A stretch of 64,000 nucleotides of DNA from Xaviernesmea rhizosphaerae. Lineage in GTDB: Bacteria; Pseudomonadota; Alphaproteobacteria; Rhizobiales; Rhizobiaceae. Below the pieces are notes generated by a model that was not told the origin of the DNA, searched no databases, and worked only from the letters and a program-made list of their open reading frames with translations. Below, in pieces: positions 53,326-63,110 of this stretch (positions are counted from its first letter, which is position 1; each line of letters begins with the position of its first letter). Position numbers and translations under genes: made by a program. Location of the stretch: assembly GCF_001938945.1 (NCBI RefSeq), contig NZ_MKIO01000022.1, forward strand, positions 1 to 64,000. The letters run 5' to 3'.

Positions 53326-54405
53326 TTGAGTATCTAAGCGGACGATTGGCTGATACCATGCCTCTATTCGGTGCTCCCGTAACGCAGCAGCCACTCTTTG
53401 GATTGCAGCCGGTCCTCTGGAAATTTTGGTCGCTAATGTCTCATCGTACACAAGAAGGCTTCCACGACTTGTGAGCTTCGCATAGTGTAACGCCGAGCCG
53501 GCCTTGCTCCTCATTTCATCGACAGAGTGTAAGCCGTCCGATACTGCCATTCCCACAGTTGCGGTCGTAAATACTTCATTACGAGCGCAGCTCGTTTGGT
53601 GACTGGCAGCTTCGATGAACCTGTTGATACCAGCCTCAGCCTGTGCTTACTGAAGATCGTTGTAAATAATCGCAAACTCATCTCCCCCAAGGCGATATAC
53701 GGGAACAGGCGCGACCGCATCTTTCAGGCGCGAAGCCATCGCTGCAATTAATTCATCACCGGCTGTGTGACCAAAAGTGTTATTGATAAACTTCACATTA
53801 TCCAAATTGACCAGTGCGAGTGTCCACCTCTCGCTTAAAGGCTGGCGTTCCAGTGCTGCATTGAATTTCGCACGGTTGGGCAGGCCAGTGAGAACATCGG
53901 AAAAAGCTAGGCAGCGGATCTGAACCAATTCTCTATGACGCTCAATAGCAATCATACCCAATGGCAGGAAGGACTCAGCGATGCCCTTTTCAAATGCAGT
54001 AGGAGCGCGATTTCGATGGAAATGTAATATGAGAATACCAATAAAATCACTGTCTATACCAAATATCGGGCAGCAAAGGCATGCCTTTATGCCCAAATTC
54101 AGCGCTAACGCATCCGCGCGAGACCAATTGGGATCGCTCGCAATATCACTCACAACTATGGAGCCTTGGGAGAATTCGAACATATCTTGAGAGACGGCGA
54201 GTAGGCCAAAAGCCTTGACCGCAGCGCCGATGTAGTCATCTGGAAGGCTAGGGGCAGCACAACATCGGAGTATCCCCTCACTATCATTGCCTAATATTAA
54301 CGCAAGACATTCGGGAATGACTTTTTATATTTCCAAACAAATTTCTTTTAATATGAAAATCGGATTTTCACCTTGATAAATCTGATTCAATATTCTGATT
54401 TGCAC
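53326..54405 (-). pseudogene. GAF-GGDEF-EAL signalling gene, two stops and IS truncation
   Basis: One continuous frame from GTG 54405 (ribosome site GGAG) encodes a GAF-like domain (ECLALILGNDSEGILRCCAA), a diguanylate cyclase domain with intact GGDEF (YRLGGDEFAII) and the start of an EAL domain (EHRIEAWYQPIVRLDT). Ochre codons interrupt it at 54325-54327 (after EICLEI) and 53647-53649 (after YNDLQ). The EAL domain is cut after about 15 residues by the IS3 fragment. A short product from an internal start could keep GAF plus part of the GGDEF domain. Confidence 0.8.
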
Positions 54406-54600
54406 ATTTATTATCTCCAATTCTTCCTCCCCAGCACCATCGCATTATTTGCATTTTACTGCGATCAAGTTTACTGTTGCATGTTAATATAATTTTTAAA
54501 TAAAACTCTTATAAAATTAGTACAATGCAAATTATTTATATATATCCATCTGCGAGACATGCGAATGAAATACTTCACGTTGCCGTTTTCAAGCAGTGCG

Positions 54601-57135
54601 TCACGCTGCAGTCCTAGTCGCCCTACGAGTGCTACTGCTCTGACCTTCAAGCTGGAACCTATCAACGATCTCCATCAACGCCGCAGCCTCCTCGGCGAGG
54701 AGTCGAGTAGCGGCATTGGTCTCCTCGACCATTGCCGCGTTCCGTTGCGTGGTATTGTCCATTTGATTGATTGTGCCATTGACCTCCGCCAGCGCTGTCG
54801 CTTGATTGCGCGAAGCCATCGCGATCGATCCAACGAGCTCACACACTGTTTCGATATCGGTAGAAATGTTCGAAAGCACTGTACCAGTTTGCTGCACCAG
54901 ATCGGCACCGACCGAAACCTCGCCGCGCGTCCTGTCGATCAGCTTCTTAATCTGGCGGGCAGCCTCCCCGGATCGTTGCGCCAGTTCTCGGACCTCGTGA
55001 GCTACCACGGCAAAGCCCTTGCCGCTTTCTCCGGCGCGTGCGGCTTCGATCCCGGCATTGAGTGCGAGAAGGTTGGTCTGGAAAGCGATCTCGTCCATGA
55101 CCTGAATGATATGAACAATTTCATCGGAAGCACCTTCGATCCGCCCCATGGCGGTAATGGCCTGCTCCATTACGGAGAGAGAAGCGACGGCGCTGTGTCT
55201 AGCGTTGCGAACGATCTCGTCGACTTCTTGAGCCCGGACAGCCGAGGCCCGTACAATGGACGTGACCTCATCGACCGCCGCTGCCGATTCTTCCAAAGAT
55301 GCAGCTTGCTGCTCCGTGCGGTGCGCCAGATGATCGACAGCCGCGCTCATCTCCGACGCATTTCGTTGGATCACAACGGTCGTATTTTTCACTTGCTGTA
55401 TCGTCGCCTGTAACCGCTGAAGGGATTGATTGAAGTTTATCCTTAACTGCTCAAGGCGACCCTCAAAGACGGTATCGATAGGCTGCGAGATGTCCCCCTT
55501 TGCGAGAAGCTCTAGACCGGCGCCCAGCGCTTCTACGGCATGTTCGATCTGGCGATCGAAAGCGCGTTTCGCCGCTTCGCTTCGTTGGCGTTCTTCCTCA
55601 ACTGCGGCACGTTGGCGGTCGCTTTCCTGCTCAATCTGCAGCTTCGAGACGGCATTCGCCCGAAAGACACCAAGCGCACGTGCCATGTCGCCAATTTCGT
55701 CTGGACGCGTATCGCCCACAATCTGCGTATCGAGAATACCTTCCGCCAAGCGTCGCATGGCCATCGTGATCTGGCCGATCGGCCGTTTAAAAGTCACGAC
55801 GAGGCCGGCGCCAGCGAAAATGGAAATGAGAATACCAATCGTCGTCGTGCCGAGTGAGATTGAGTTCGCATCGCTCCGGTCCCTGCCCGCGCTCTCCTTC
55901 TGGCGCTCGGCGAAGGAAACGAGCGTTCGCCACACAGTATCAATCTCAGCGGCCGCCTGTGCGAAAGTCGACAAGCGTTCGCGGCTGATGTCCACCAGGC
56001 GCAGGCTCGCCTCTTCGAGGACTGCCAGCGCCGGAACAAGCCTCGCATCCAGCTCGGCATAAATGGGGAAAACACCTGCATTCTGCTTGAGCTTGGCCAA
56101 ATCTTTTCGCATGGAGGCAATCTCCTGCATCAGTCGTGTTTGATTTTCCGGCGTCGGCTGAAGGACAAAGCGCGCAAAGATGATTTGGATTGAATAGCCG
56201 GAAGTCATGAGCTGGCGCCCGTCGGCAAGCACCGTCATCGCCTTCTCGCCCGGCACGGAGAATGCGGCAAACCGGTCGGTTGCATCGTTGAGCTTACGGA
56301 GGGCAATGGGTGAGAAGGTGGCGGAAAACTCTCTGAATTGCCTGAGCTTTTCCGCGACGTCTGACACGGCCTTTGTCGAAAAGTCATTTGCTTGGAAGGT
56401 TTTCTGAAGGTCGTTCAGCAAGGCATCTAACGATTTGACAACCGGTCGTTCTGACTCAGAGAGCGCCATTGCGGTCATTCTGATCCGTTTCCTCAGCTCC
56501 GGCAGGGCAGCCTCCACCACCTTGCGCTTGCTTGCGCTATCAGATGCCGAAGCGAAAGCTTCTTGCGTTGCGAGCGCCACAGCCTGAAGGGCGCGAATGC
56601 TGCCAGCGTCTCGCAGCAGCCCCTTAGCTACATTTTCATCATCTTGCACGCCGCGCTGCACCTTCCTCAGCGCCTCTCCAATGTTCGCCTGCGACGAGAC
56701 GATGATACTAACACTCTTCTGCATGCGGGCTTCGAGGTCGGTCTTGTTGCTGTGCAGCGCCCATAGTTCATCAACATATTTTCCTGTCTCCTCAATAGTA
56801 GTTCTGGCTTTGGCGAGATCGGAAGCACCGCCATCCAACTGCGCCTCGTTGAGCATGAGGGACAGCGTATCCTGCTGGCGCGCAATCCGATCCTTGACCT
56901 CTACAAGCGCAGCTTCGGTCGTTTCGGAAAGGAATCGGTGCATGCTCGCAGCAAGATCGCGAAACCCGGTCAATGTCTGCAAAACATTGTTAGACGTCTC
57001 GATCCGATTCTGAAGCAAACCAGACGCCCAAATGCCCGTCAGTCCGACCACTGATATACTCAGAACAAAAGGCAAAAGTAATAATATAACCTTCGTCTGG
57101 AAACTATAACGTGATAGCATTTTATCTACACTCAT
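54601..57135 (-). CDS. Large transmembrane methyl-accepting chemotaxis protein
   Basis: The 844-residue receptor has TM1 (about 10-35), a long helical periplasmic sensor of about 390 residues (helical-bimodular-like), TM2 (about 427-448), HAMP and a second HAMP-like segment (LLAKGDISQPIDTVFEGRLE), then the signalling domain with hairpin near 678-720. It lacks the W-x-x-F C-terminal tether (it ends ATRTAA). ATG 57135 after GGGGGAG is preferred to the frame opening at 57177. Confidence 0.9.
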   Translation of the reverse strand: MSVDKMLSRYSFQTKVILLLLPFVLSISVVGLTGIWASGLLQNRIETSNNVLQTLTGFRDLAASMHRFLSETTEAALVEVKDRIARQQDTLSLMLNEAQLDGGASDLAKARTTIEETGKYVDELWALHSNKTDLEARMQKSVSIIVSSQANIGEALRKVQRGVQDDENVAKGLLRDAGSIRALQAVALATQEAFASASDSASKRKVVEAALPELRKRIRMTAMALSESERPVVKSLDALLNDLQKTFQANDFSTKAVSDVAEKLRQFREFSATFSPIALRKLNDATDRFAAFSVPGEKAMTVLADGRQLMTSGYSIQIIFARFVLQPTPENQTRLMQEIASMRKDLAKLKQNAGVFPIYAELDARLVPALAVLEEASLRLVDISRERLSTFAQAAAEIDTVWRTLVSFAERQKESAGRDRSDANSISLGTTTIGILISIFAGAGLVVTFKRPIGQITMAMRRLAEGILDTQIVGDTRPDEIGDMARALGVFRANAVSKLQIEQESDRQRAAVEEERQRSEAAKRAFDRQIEHAVEALGAGLELLAKGDISQPIDTVFEGRLEQLRINFNQSLQRLQATIQQVKNTTVVIQRNASEMSAAVDHLAHRTEQQAASLEESAAAVDEVTSIVRASAVRAQEVDEIVRNARHSAVASLSVMEQAITAMGRIEGASDEIVHIIQVMDEIAFQTNLLALNAGIEAARAGESGKGFAVVAHEVRELAQRSGEAARQIKKLIDRTRGEVSVGADLVQQTGTVLSNISTDIETVCELVGSIAMASRNQATALAEVNGTINQMDNTTQRNAAMVEETNAATRLLAEEAAALMEIVDRFQLEGQSSSTRRATRTAA

Positions 57136-57428
57136 GGAGCTCCCCCAAAACATGCGACCATGCACTATTGATGCCAATATCGCTCAATCTATATTAAAAC
57201 AATATTGACGAGTAATTTTTCGGAGGTTTTCCATTTGAGAATTTGGTATCGAAATTCCATTGTAAATTATTCCCGTATTTTTCTTCCATACCACGCCGCG
57301 CATTGTCAGAATTTGGGCGCTGGAAAGAACCGCCCGCTGTAAAACCGGGACCTTGTCGCCGACAGCTACCTCCTAAACCGCACTGGTTTTGCCGGAGGCT
57401 CCAACTTCTGAGAGAGTGGAGCCACATT
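57136..57428. other. Promoter side of the chemoreceptor and IS3 end
   Basis: The left part must hold the receptor gene's promoter. The right part (near 57371-57428, TTTTGCCGGAGG) looks like the end of an IS3-family element. Confidence 0.4.
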
Positions 57429-57506
57429 GTGAGCAAGACAAAGAACAGGTCGTCATCTGAAGTCCGTGAGCGTGCCATCCGCATGGTCTTGCATCATGAA
57501 GCATGA
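57429..57506 (+). pseudogene. IS3 orfA 5' fragment
   Basis: GTG 57429 opens the first 25 codons of an IS3 orfA (SKTKNRSSSEVRERAIRMVL), ended by a TGA that appears to result from a small indel before the expected Glu-His-Pro. Nothing further of the element is recognisable. Confidence 0.65.
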
Positions 57507-57960
57507 ACATCCGTAACCGTGGGCAAGCACACCAGAGGAACGCGGTCTCGACCAATTCGTAGGTCGATCTTGGACGTGTCTCCACCGACATTGATCCACA
57601 ACGATGATCGCCTATGCTTTACTCCAGCATCACCGTTTGCAAACGGCAAAGCGGGAAAAAACGCAGACGACGCTCGCAAAAGGGACCACCGAAGCCGACC
57701 GTGCCGGCCATCCGCCGGGCCGTCATAGACGCGCTTCCTCGACGGCGACCGGTACGCGCCGCCCGAGGACTTCCTCAACGCGATGGCAAAGCCGCAGAAT
57801 CAACAGTATCGCGAAGTCGTGGAATGTGATGGCGGTCGCTTCGAACTGGACGATATTGCCGTCGATACCATCAACGAGAGGATATCCAAACCGGCGCGTC
57901 GCCGAACCCCTGGAAAAGCTGGCTTCGCAAAGAGCCATAACAGCCGCCACTGAAAGGAAA
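57507..57960 (+). other. Gene debris, possible transposase C-terminus
   Basis: A frame near 57604 (IAYALLQHHRLQTAKREK), continued in another frame (PPKPTVPAIRRAVIDAL), is reminiscent of the C-terminus of IS701-like transposases. A second piece (APPEDFLNAMAKPQNQQYRE) to about 57950 is unrecognised. No intact gene is present. Confidence 0.35.
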
Positions 57961-57989
57961 ACCGCCCATCCACGACCCACGCCGGATGG

Positions 57990-58170
57990 TTACGCATCGT
58001 CAGGGAAGCCGGCGGTTTCTCCGGCGCCGGCCTCGATCAGACATTCATGTCCAAGCTTGTGGAACTGCGCGGCGCTGTCCGGCATCAGGGCAACGCGCGC
58101 TTCACCCTCGTGCAGTTCTCCAGCGGCGCCGATCTTCGAGCGAACTTCAAGATTGTAGCAAATGTCAGTG
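57990..58170 (-). pseudogene. pntA 5' fragment (NAD(P) transhydrogenase alpha subunit)
   Basis: About 55 codons (KIGAAGELHEGEARVALMPD, LGHECLIEAGAGETAGFPDD) match the N-terminus of proton-translocating transhydrogenase subunit alpha, normally over 350 residues. A TAA follows at 57990 and the rest is missing. It is a relic, upstream of which the RpiR gene's end begins. Confidence 0.7.
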
Positions 58171-58194
58171 CTCACCCCTGCGCTTTCGTTGCAG

Positions 58195-59079
58195 CTAAAA
58201 GTCGAGCGAGTAAAGCGCAATGGTTTCCAGTATTGCGGTCCCGGCCGCGACCCGCAACAAACCGGCTTCGCTCGTCTCGACGACCTTTAAACTGGCTGCA
58301 GCACGCGACTTCGAAAGCGAAACCTCCGTGTCAGTAAAAACGATGAAGGGAACAGCTCTGTCGAGCAAGCTCGACGCCGTGACCGGAGTCTCCTTCATCT
58401 TGGAATGCTCAGCCACCACGAGGAGATCGTCACCGGATATCAGCTTCAGAAAATCGATGTCGCTACCGACAAAGAGGATCGAGCGGATCTTCACGCTGGC
58501 CAAGCAGTTGCGAAAGAACTCCGCGAGCGGACGCATCTCGGCAGAGGCATGGATGAAGACGCAGCGCGCTGTCTTCACTAGCTCGGCGGCTTTGATCATA
58601 GCCGCTCGGTCGATAGACTCGCAAACGGTCTCAATGGAGAGATGTACCGCCAGCGCGGTCCTGTTCAGAAGGTCGTTTTCAGGATGACCTATCCTAGTAT
58701 CCGACTCTCTAATCGATCTGCCCAGACGCTTGGCATATCGTCCGCGCACGCCCTCGCGGACGACGTCCTGCAATTGGCTGAACCCTTCATAGCCAAGCAA
58801 TTGAGCGAAACGGACGAGCGTAGATGGTGCAACTCGCGACTGCGCTGCAACAGAGGCAACTGAACCCAGCGCCACGGCATCCGGTGTATCGATGATGTAT
58901 TTGGCGACAGCGGCAAGCCGCTTGGGCAATCGCGCCTGCCGCATGAGGATCGATTGGTGCAGGGCCTCGAATGTATCGGGCGGCTTCTGCGAGGATGGGG
59001 TGCTCTCACTTTCGACGGTGCCGTTCAGTCCGGAGTGAACGGAATTGCCCCCTAAGGGCTGCCTAGTTGTTGTCATCAT
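58195..59079 (-). CDS. iolR: RpiR-family regulator, probable inositol repressor
   Basis: The 294-residue protein has an HTH_6 domain (about 40-115; LPKRLAAVAKYIIDTPDAVA, QSRVAPSTLVRFAQLLGYEG) and a SIS sugar-phosphate domain (about 150-280). RpiR-type IolR proteins regulate inositol genes in rhizobia. Here the gene is last in the iol transcription unit, overlapping the tautomerase gene by four bases. That location, and not a direct test, supports the IolR call. Confidence 0.75.
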   Translation of the reverse strand: MMTTTRQPLGGNSVHSGLNGTVESESTPSSQKPPDTFEALHQSILMRQARLPKRLAAVAKYIIDTPDAVALGSVASVAAQSRVAPSTLVRFAQLLGYEGFSQLQDVVREGVRGRYAKRLGRSIRESDTRIGHPENDLLNRTALAVHLSIETVCESIDRAAMIKAAELVKTARCVFIHASAEMRPLAEFFRNCLASVKIRSILFVGSDIDFLKLISGDDLLVVAEHSKMKETPVTASSLLDRAVPFIVFTDTEVSLSKSRAAASLKVVETSEAGLLRVAAGTAILETIALYSLDF

Positions 59080-59468
59080 AGAGAGCCGGCCACGAACTGC
59101 GCGACCCCATCGCCAAACGACCAGTCTTCATCATTATTTTCTACAATTGAGATCATGAGATCAGCGGGATCAACCCCGCAGTCTCCTTTCAGCCGACTTG
59201 CAAGCCTCCGATAGAAATCGATCTTCTGCTCCCGGCTTCGCGGTCTGGAGACGACTTCGATCATCACGAAGCTATCGCTGCGCACAAAACCCAGCTCTGT
59301 ATCCTGCGCAACGAAGTGCGTCGCGTCGTGCTCGAACAGAATCTGGTAGCGATCACGCTCCGGCACCCCGAAGGCAGCGAGCATGACGGCATGGACTGTA
59401 TCGAGCAGCGTGCCCACCTCCTCGGTGGTCCGACTATCCTTGTGGATGTGAAGCTTGATCAGCGGCAT
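59076..59468 (-). CDS. Tautomerase-superfamily protein inside the iol operon
   Basis: The 130-residue protein begins Met-Pro, so Pro1 is the catalytic base of the 4-oxalocrotonate tautomerase/MIF superfamily (PLIKLHIHKDSRTTEEVGTL; VMIEVVSRPRSREQKIDFYR). Its length suits the fused-subunit type. It lies between iolB and the RpiR regulator, coupled to the latter by ATGA. A role in tautomerising keto intermediates of inositol breakdown is a guess from position. Confidence 0.82.
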   Translation of the reverse strand: MPLIKLHIHKDSRTTEEVGTLLDTVHAVMLAAFGVPERDRYQILFEHDATHFVAQDTELGFVRSDSFVMIEVVSRPRSREQKIDFYRRLASRLKGDCGVDPADLMISIVENNDEDWSFGDGVAQFVAGSL

Positions 59469-59510
59469 GCGGCTGTCCTTTGGTCAGTGATCCGTGGGTA
59501 AGGGCCACGA

Positions 59511-60320
59511 TCACTTCTGGTCGCGATCGAGGATCGATTGAACGGCGGGGTCCGGCACGAAGCGCCACTTGCGCAAGGGCCCAGCCATGACGTTCAGATA
59601 ATAGAGGTCGAAACCGTATGGCGCACCGCAAGGGTGATGGCCGCGCGGCACGAGCACGACGTCGTGGTCCTTCACCGCGATGGTCTCGTCGAGCGACCCG
59701 TCGTCGGTATAGACACGCTGAAGCGCGAAGCCGTCCTTCGGGTCGATCCGGTGGTAGTAGGTCTCTTCCAGATAGGTGATGCGGGGATCGTCATCCTCGT
59801 CGTGGCGGTGGCTCGGATAGGACGACCAGTTGCCGGCGGGCGTGAAGACCTCGGTCACCAGCAGGCTGTCGCAGAAATCATTGCCTTCCATGGCAATGTT
59901 GTTGATGAAGCGCTGGTTGGCGCCGACGCCGCGCGGCGTGAGCGCGATGCCATCCGGGCCGATCCGCCGGGCCTTGTGGCCGCTGCGCCCCGGCGCGAGG
60001 CAGACGGCGATGGCGCAATCAGTCGTGGCTGTCGCCTCGAAGGCTTCACCATTTGGCACATACAGGCAATGCGGCGGCGTGCGCTCGAAGACACTCATGC
60101 GCTCGCCGAGCTCGCCCCATTCGGTGCCGGCTGCGGTGAAACGCGCGATGCCCTCCACCATGACGAGAATGGCTTCCATGTCCCCTGTCGCCTCGGCGAT
60201 CGTCTCGCCAGAACGCAGGCGGTAGAGGCTGAAGCCGACATAGCGCCAGCCCGCCGATTGCGGGGTGATCTCATGGACCTTGCCATGCGAGCCGAAGGGA
60301 CGGCGGCGGAGACTGCTCAT
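59511..60320 (-). CDS. iolB: 5-deoxy-glucuronate isomerase
   Basis: The 269-residue protein is a bicupin matching IolB (SSYPSHRHDEDDDPRITYLE with metal-binding His and Glu; VLVPRGHHPCGAPYGFDLYY). It converts 5-deoxy-glucuronate to 5-keto-2-deoxygluconate. ATG 60320 (MSSLRRRPFGSHGK) is the family start; the frame opens further upstream and would overlap iolE. Confidence 0.92.
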   Translation of the reverse strand: MSSLRRRPFGSHGKVHEITPQSAGWRYVGFSLYRLRSGETIAEATGDMEAILVMVEGIARFTAAGTEWGELGERMSVFERTPPHCLYVPNGEAFEATATTDCAIAVCLAPGRSGHKARRIGPDGIALTPRGVGANQRFINNIAMEGNDFCDSLLVTEVFTPAGNWSSYPSHRHDEDDDPRITYLEETYYHRIDPKDGFALQRVYTDDGSLDETIAVKDHDVVLVPRGHHPCGAPYGFDLYYLNVMAGPLRKWRFVPDPAVQSILDRDQK

Positions 60321-60330
60321 GGCTCTGTCC

Positions 60331-61242
60331 TCACGCCGCGCCGGCCGACCGGTCCAGCCCAACCTCACGCGCCATCGCCCTGAGCGCCTTGAGGCCCATG
60401 TCCTGGTAGTGGAAGGGTTCGCGGACCGCGCTGTCCTGCTCGGCCTCGATCACCAGCCAACCGGAATAGCCACTTTCTGCTGCGATTTTCAGTACCGGTG
60501 CGAAATCGACGCAGCCTTCCGGATCGCCCGGCACAGTGAAGACACCGCGCCGCACGCCTTCGAGGAAGGACAGGTTTTCTTCTCGCACCTGCCGCATGAT
60601 GTCCGCGCGAATATTCTTGGCGTGGATATGCGTCACGCGGTCCATGTACTTGTCGGCCACCTCTGCCGGGTCAGCGCCACCAAACGTGCAATGGCCGGTG
60701 TCGAGCAGCAGGCGCGTATGCGGCCCGGCCATCGCCATGAAGCGGTCGATATCGGCCGCGCTCTCGATGATCGTTCCCATATGGTGGTGGTAACCCATCC
60801 GCACGTTTTGGCTCGCGGCATGCCGCGACAGTACCTCATAGCCCTCCGAAAAGCGCGTCCACTGTGCATCCGTCAGAATCGGCCGGTCGTTAACCGGCGT
60901 TCCGTCGCTGCCGTGGACGGTGTTGGAGCATTCGCAGGCATTGATGTGGTCGCCGCCGGCCGCCTTTGTCATATCGATGAAGCTCTGCAACGCGGCGATT
61001 TCTGTCTCGAGGTCATTGAGGAGCAGGTTGGTCGAATGCCAGCCGCCGGCGAAGCGCAGGTCGTATGCACCGAGTTCCGCCTTCAGGGCGGTTCCTTCAT
61101 TCGGCATCTTGTGGCCCTTCTCGATGCCATCGAAACCGATCTTACGGCAGTCCGACAGACAATCGTCCAGAGAGAGATGCGCGCCGATCGTCTGATCGTC
61201 ATCGTTGGACCAAGCGATGGGGTTTGTTCCGTAAAGGATCAT
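60331..61242 (-). CDS. iolE: Inosose (scyllo-inosose) dehydratase
   Basis: The 303-residue TIM-barrel protein matches IolE ([55 protein letters not shown]). It dehydrates scyllo-inosose to a diketone, the step before IolD. ATG 61242 ([11 protein letters not shown]) is the likely start; the frame opens at 61272. Confidence 0.93.
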   Translation of the reverse strand: MILYGTNPIAWSNDDDQTIGAHLSLDDCLSDCRKIGFDGIEKGHKMPNEGTALKAELGAYDLRFAGGWHSTNLLLNDLETEIAALQSFIDMTKAAGGDHINACECSNTVHGSDGTPVNDRPILTDAQWTRFSEGYEVLSRHAASQNVRMGYHHHMGTIIESAADIDRFMAMAGPHTRLLLDTGHCTFGGADPAEVADKYMDRVTHIHAKNIRADIMRQVREENLSFLEGVRRGVFTVPGDPEGCVDFAPVLKIAAESGYSGWLVIEAEQDSAVREPFHYQDMGLKALRAMAREVGLDRSAGAA

Positions 61243-61273
61243 GTGTGCGTCCTTCATATAAAAATCTGACACT

Positions 61274-63109
61274 TCAGTTGAGGCGCTGACGTGGCAGCGT
61301 GGCTTCGTAATGTGCGCGGGCTATGCGCAGAGTCTCGGTCTCGCCAACGGCAGGCACCGCCACATCCCACCAGCCGCCGCCGATCCCCGCGCCTGTCTCG
61401 GCCTCTGTGTCGATGACGATGACGGTCGGGATGGTCCGGCTGCGCGCGCTTACGATCTCCGCTTCGAGACCCGCGAGATCCGGTACCTTCACCGCGTGCG
61501 CGCCCATCGAGGTCGCATGGGCGACGAAGTCGATCTCCGGCTGCACCTCGATATTGCAGTCCTTGTACATGTTGTTGAACTCAGCCCCGCCGCATTCCTG
61601 CTGCAGCCGATTGATGCAGCCGTAGCCGCGATTGTCGGTCAGCACGATCGTGAAGGGCACGCGCATCATCACGGCAGTGGCGAGCTCGGAATTGGCCATC
61701 ATGTAGCTGCCGTCGCCGACGAAGCAGATGACCTCCTTCTCGGGCGCGGCGAGCTTGATGCCGAACGCGCCAGCCACTTCGTAGCCCATGCAGGAATAGC
61801 CATATTCCATGTGGTATCCGCCGGACGCCGCGCGCCACAGGATCTGCAGCGCGCCGGGCATAGTGCCCGCCGCGCACATCGCAACCGTATTCGTCTGCGC
61901 GACCCTCTGCACGGAGCCGATCACCTGAGCATCGGAGGGCAGGAAGTTCGGCTGCGATACAGACGGTGCTGCGGTTGCGGCATCCGCCGCCTCGAACCAA
62001 GCATCGCGCGCAGCGTAGTCCGGATCTGCGAAGCGATGTCCCTGAAGTCCTTCTGTCAGGCGCTCCAAGGCGACCTTGGCGTCGGCGACGAGCGGAATCG
62101 CGCCGTGCTTGGCGGCGTCGTAGCCCGTGAGGTTGACCGAGACGAGCTTACGGTCGGGATTGCCGAAGGCGGTCCAGCTTCCGGTCGTGAAGTCCTGGAA
62201 GCGAGTACCAACGCCGAGGATCAGGTCGGCTTCGGCGGCGATCTTGTTGCCGCAATCAGTTCCTGTGACGCCGGGCGAGCCGAAGTTCAGCCGCTCCTCC
62301 CAGTCGATCGCACCCTTGCCGGCCTGCGTCTCGACGATCGGAATATTGTGGGTTTTGGCGAAAGCAAGAAGGTCGGCATCGGCACCCGAATAGAGCACGC
62401 CGCCGCCCGAAACGATGATCGGCTTCGTGGAAGTTTTCAGCGCTGCGACCACGTCGTCCACCTCACGCGGATCGGGCTCCGGACGGCGAATGCGCCAGGT
62501 CTTCGGCGTGAAGAAGGCTTTGGGATAGTCGTAAGCCTCGGCCTGCACATCCTGGCAGAAGGCGAGCGTCACGGGACCGCAATTGGCCGGGTCGGTCATG
62601 ACCTGCAGCGCGCGCGGCAGCGCGGTCATGATCTGTTCCGGCCGGGTGATCCGGTCGAAGTAGCGGCTGACCGGGCGGAAGCAGTCGGTGACGGTCATCG
62701 TACCGTCGTCGAAGTCCTCGATCTGCTGCAGCACGGGGTCGGGGCGGCGGTTGGCGAAGACGTCACCGGGAATGAACAGCACCGGAAGGCGGTTGACATG
62801 GGCAAGCGCCGACGCAGTGACCATGTTCGTGGCACCGGGGCCGATCGAGGACGTAACGGCCATGGCCTTCCGCCGGCGCTTCGTCTTTGCATAGGCGATC
62901 GCGGCATGGGCCATGGTCTGCTCGTTCTGGCCGCGCCAAGTCGGCAGTCTGTCGCCAATCCCCTTCAGCGCCTCGCCGATGCCGGCGACGTTGCCATGGC
63001 CGAAGATCGCCCAGACCCCTTCGATGAAGCGGTCGCCTTCCTCGGTCATCTGGACCGAGAGCCAGCGAAACGTCGCCTGCGCTGCCGTTAGCCGAATCGT
63101 ATCCATCAT
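61274..63109 (-). CDS. iolD: 3D-(3,5/4)-trihydroxycyclohexane-1,2-dione acylhydrolase
   Basis: This ThDP-dependent enzyme opens the inositol ring. The ThDP fold is clear ([27 protein letters not shown] near the ThDP/Mg motif; [12 protein letters not shown]). The product is about 611 residues from ATG 63109 (MMDTIRL); the frame upstream to 63316 overlaps iolC and is not coding. It is 31 bp from iolE and next to iolC. Confidence 0.93.
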   Translation of the reverse strand: MMDTIRLTAAQATFRWLSVQMTEEGDRFIEGVWAIFGHGNVAGIGEALKGIGDRLPTWRGQNEQTMAHAAIAYAKTKRRRKAMAVTSSIGPGATNMVTASALAHVNRLPVLFIPGDVFANRRPDPVLQQIEDFDDGTMTVTDCFRPVSRYFDRITRPEQIMTALPRALQVMTDPANCGPVTLAFCQDVQAEAYDYPKAFFTPKTWRIRRPEPDPREVDDVVAALKTSTKPIIVSGGGVLYSGADADLLAFAKTHNIPIVETQAGKGAIDWEERLNFGSPGVTGTDCGNKIAAEADLILGVGTRFQDFTTGSWTAFGNPDRKLVSVNLTGYDAAKHGAIPLVADAKVALERLTEGLQGHRFADPDYAARDAWFEAADAATAAPSVSQPNFLPSDAQVIGSVQRVAQTNTVAMCAAGTMPGALQILWRAASGGYHMEYGYSCMGYEVAGAFGIKLAAPEKEVICFVGDGSYMMANSELATAVMMRVPFTIVLTDNRGYGCINRLQQECGGAEFNNMYKDCNIEVQPEIDFVAHATSMGAHAVKVPDLAGLEAEIVSARSRTIPTVIVIDTEAETGAGIGGGWWDVAVPAVGETETLRIARAHYEATLPRQRLN

Positions 63110-63110
63110 G

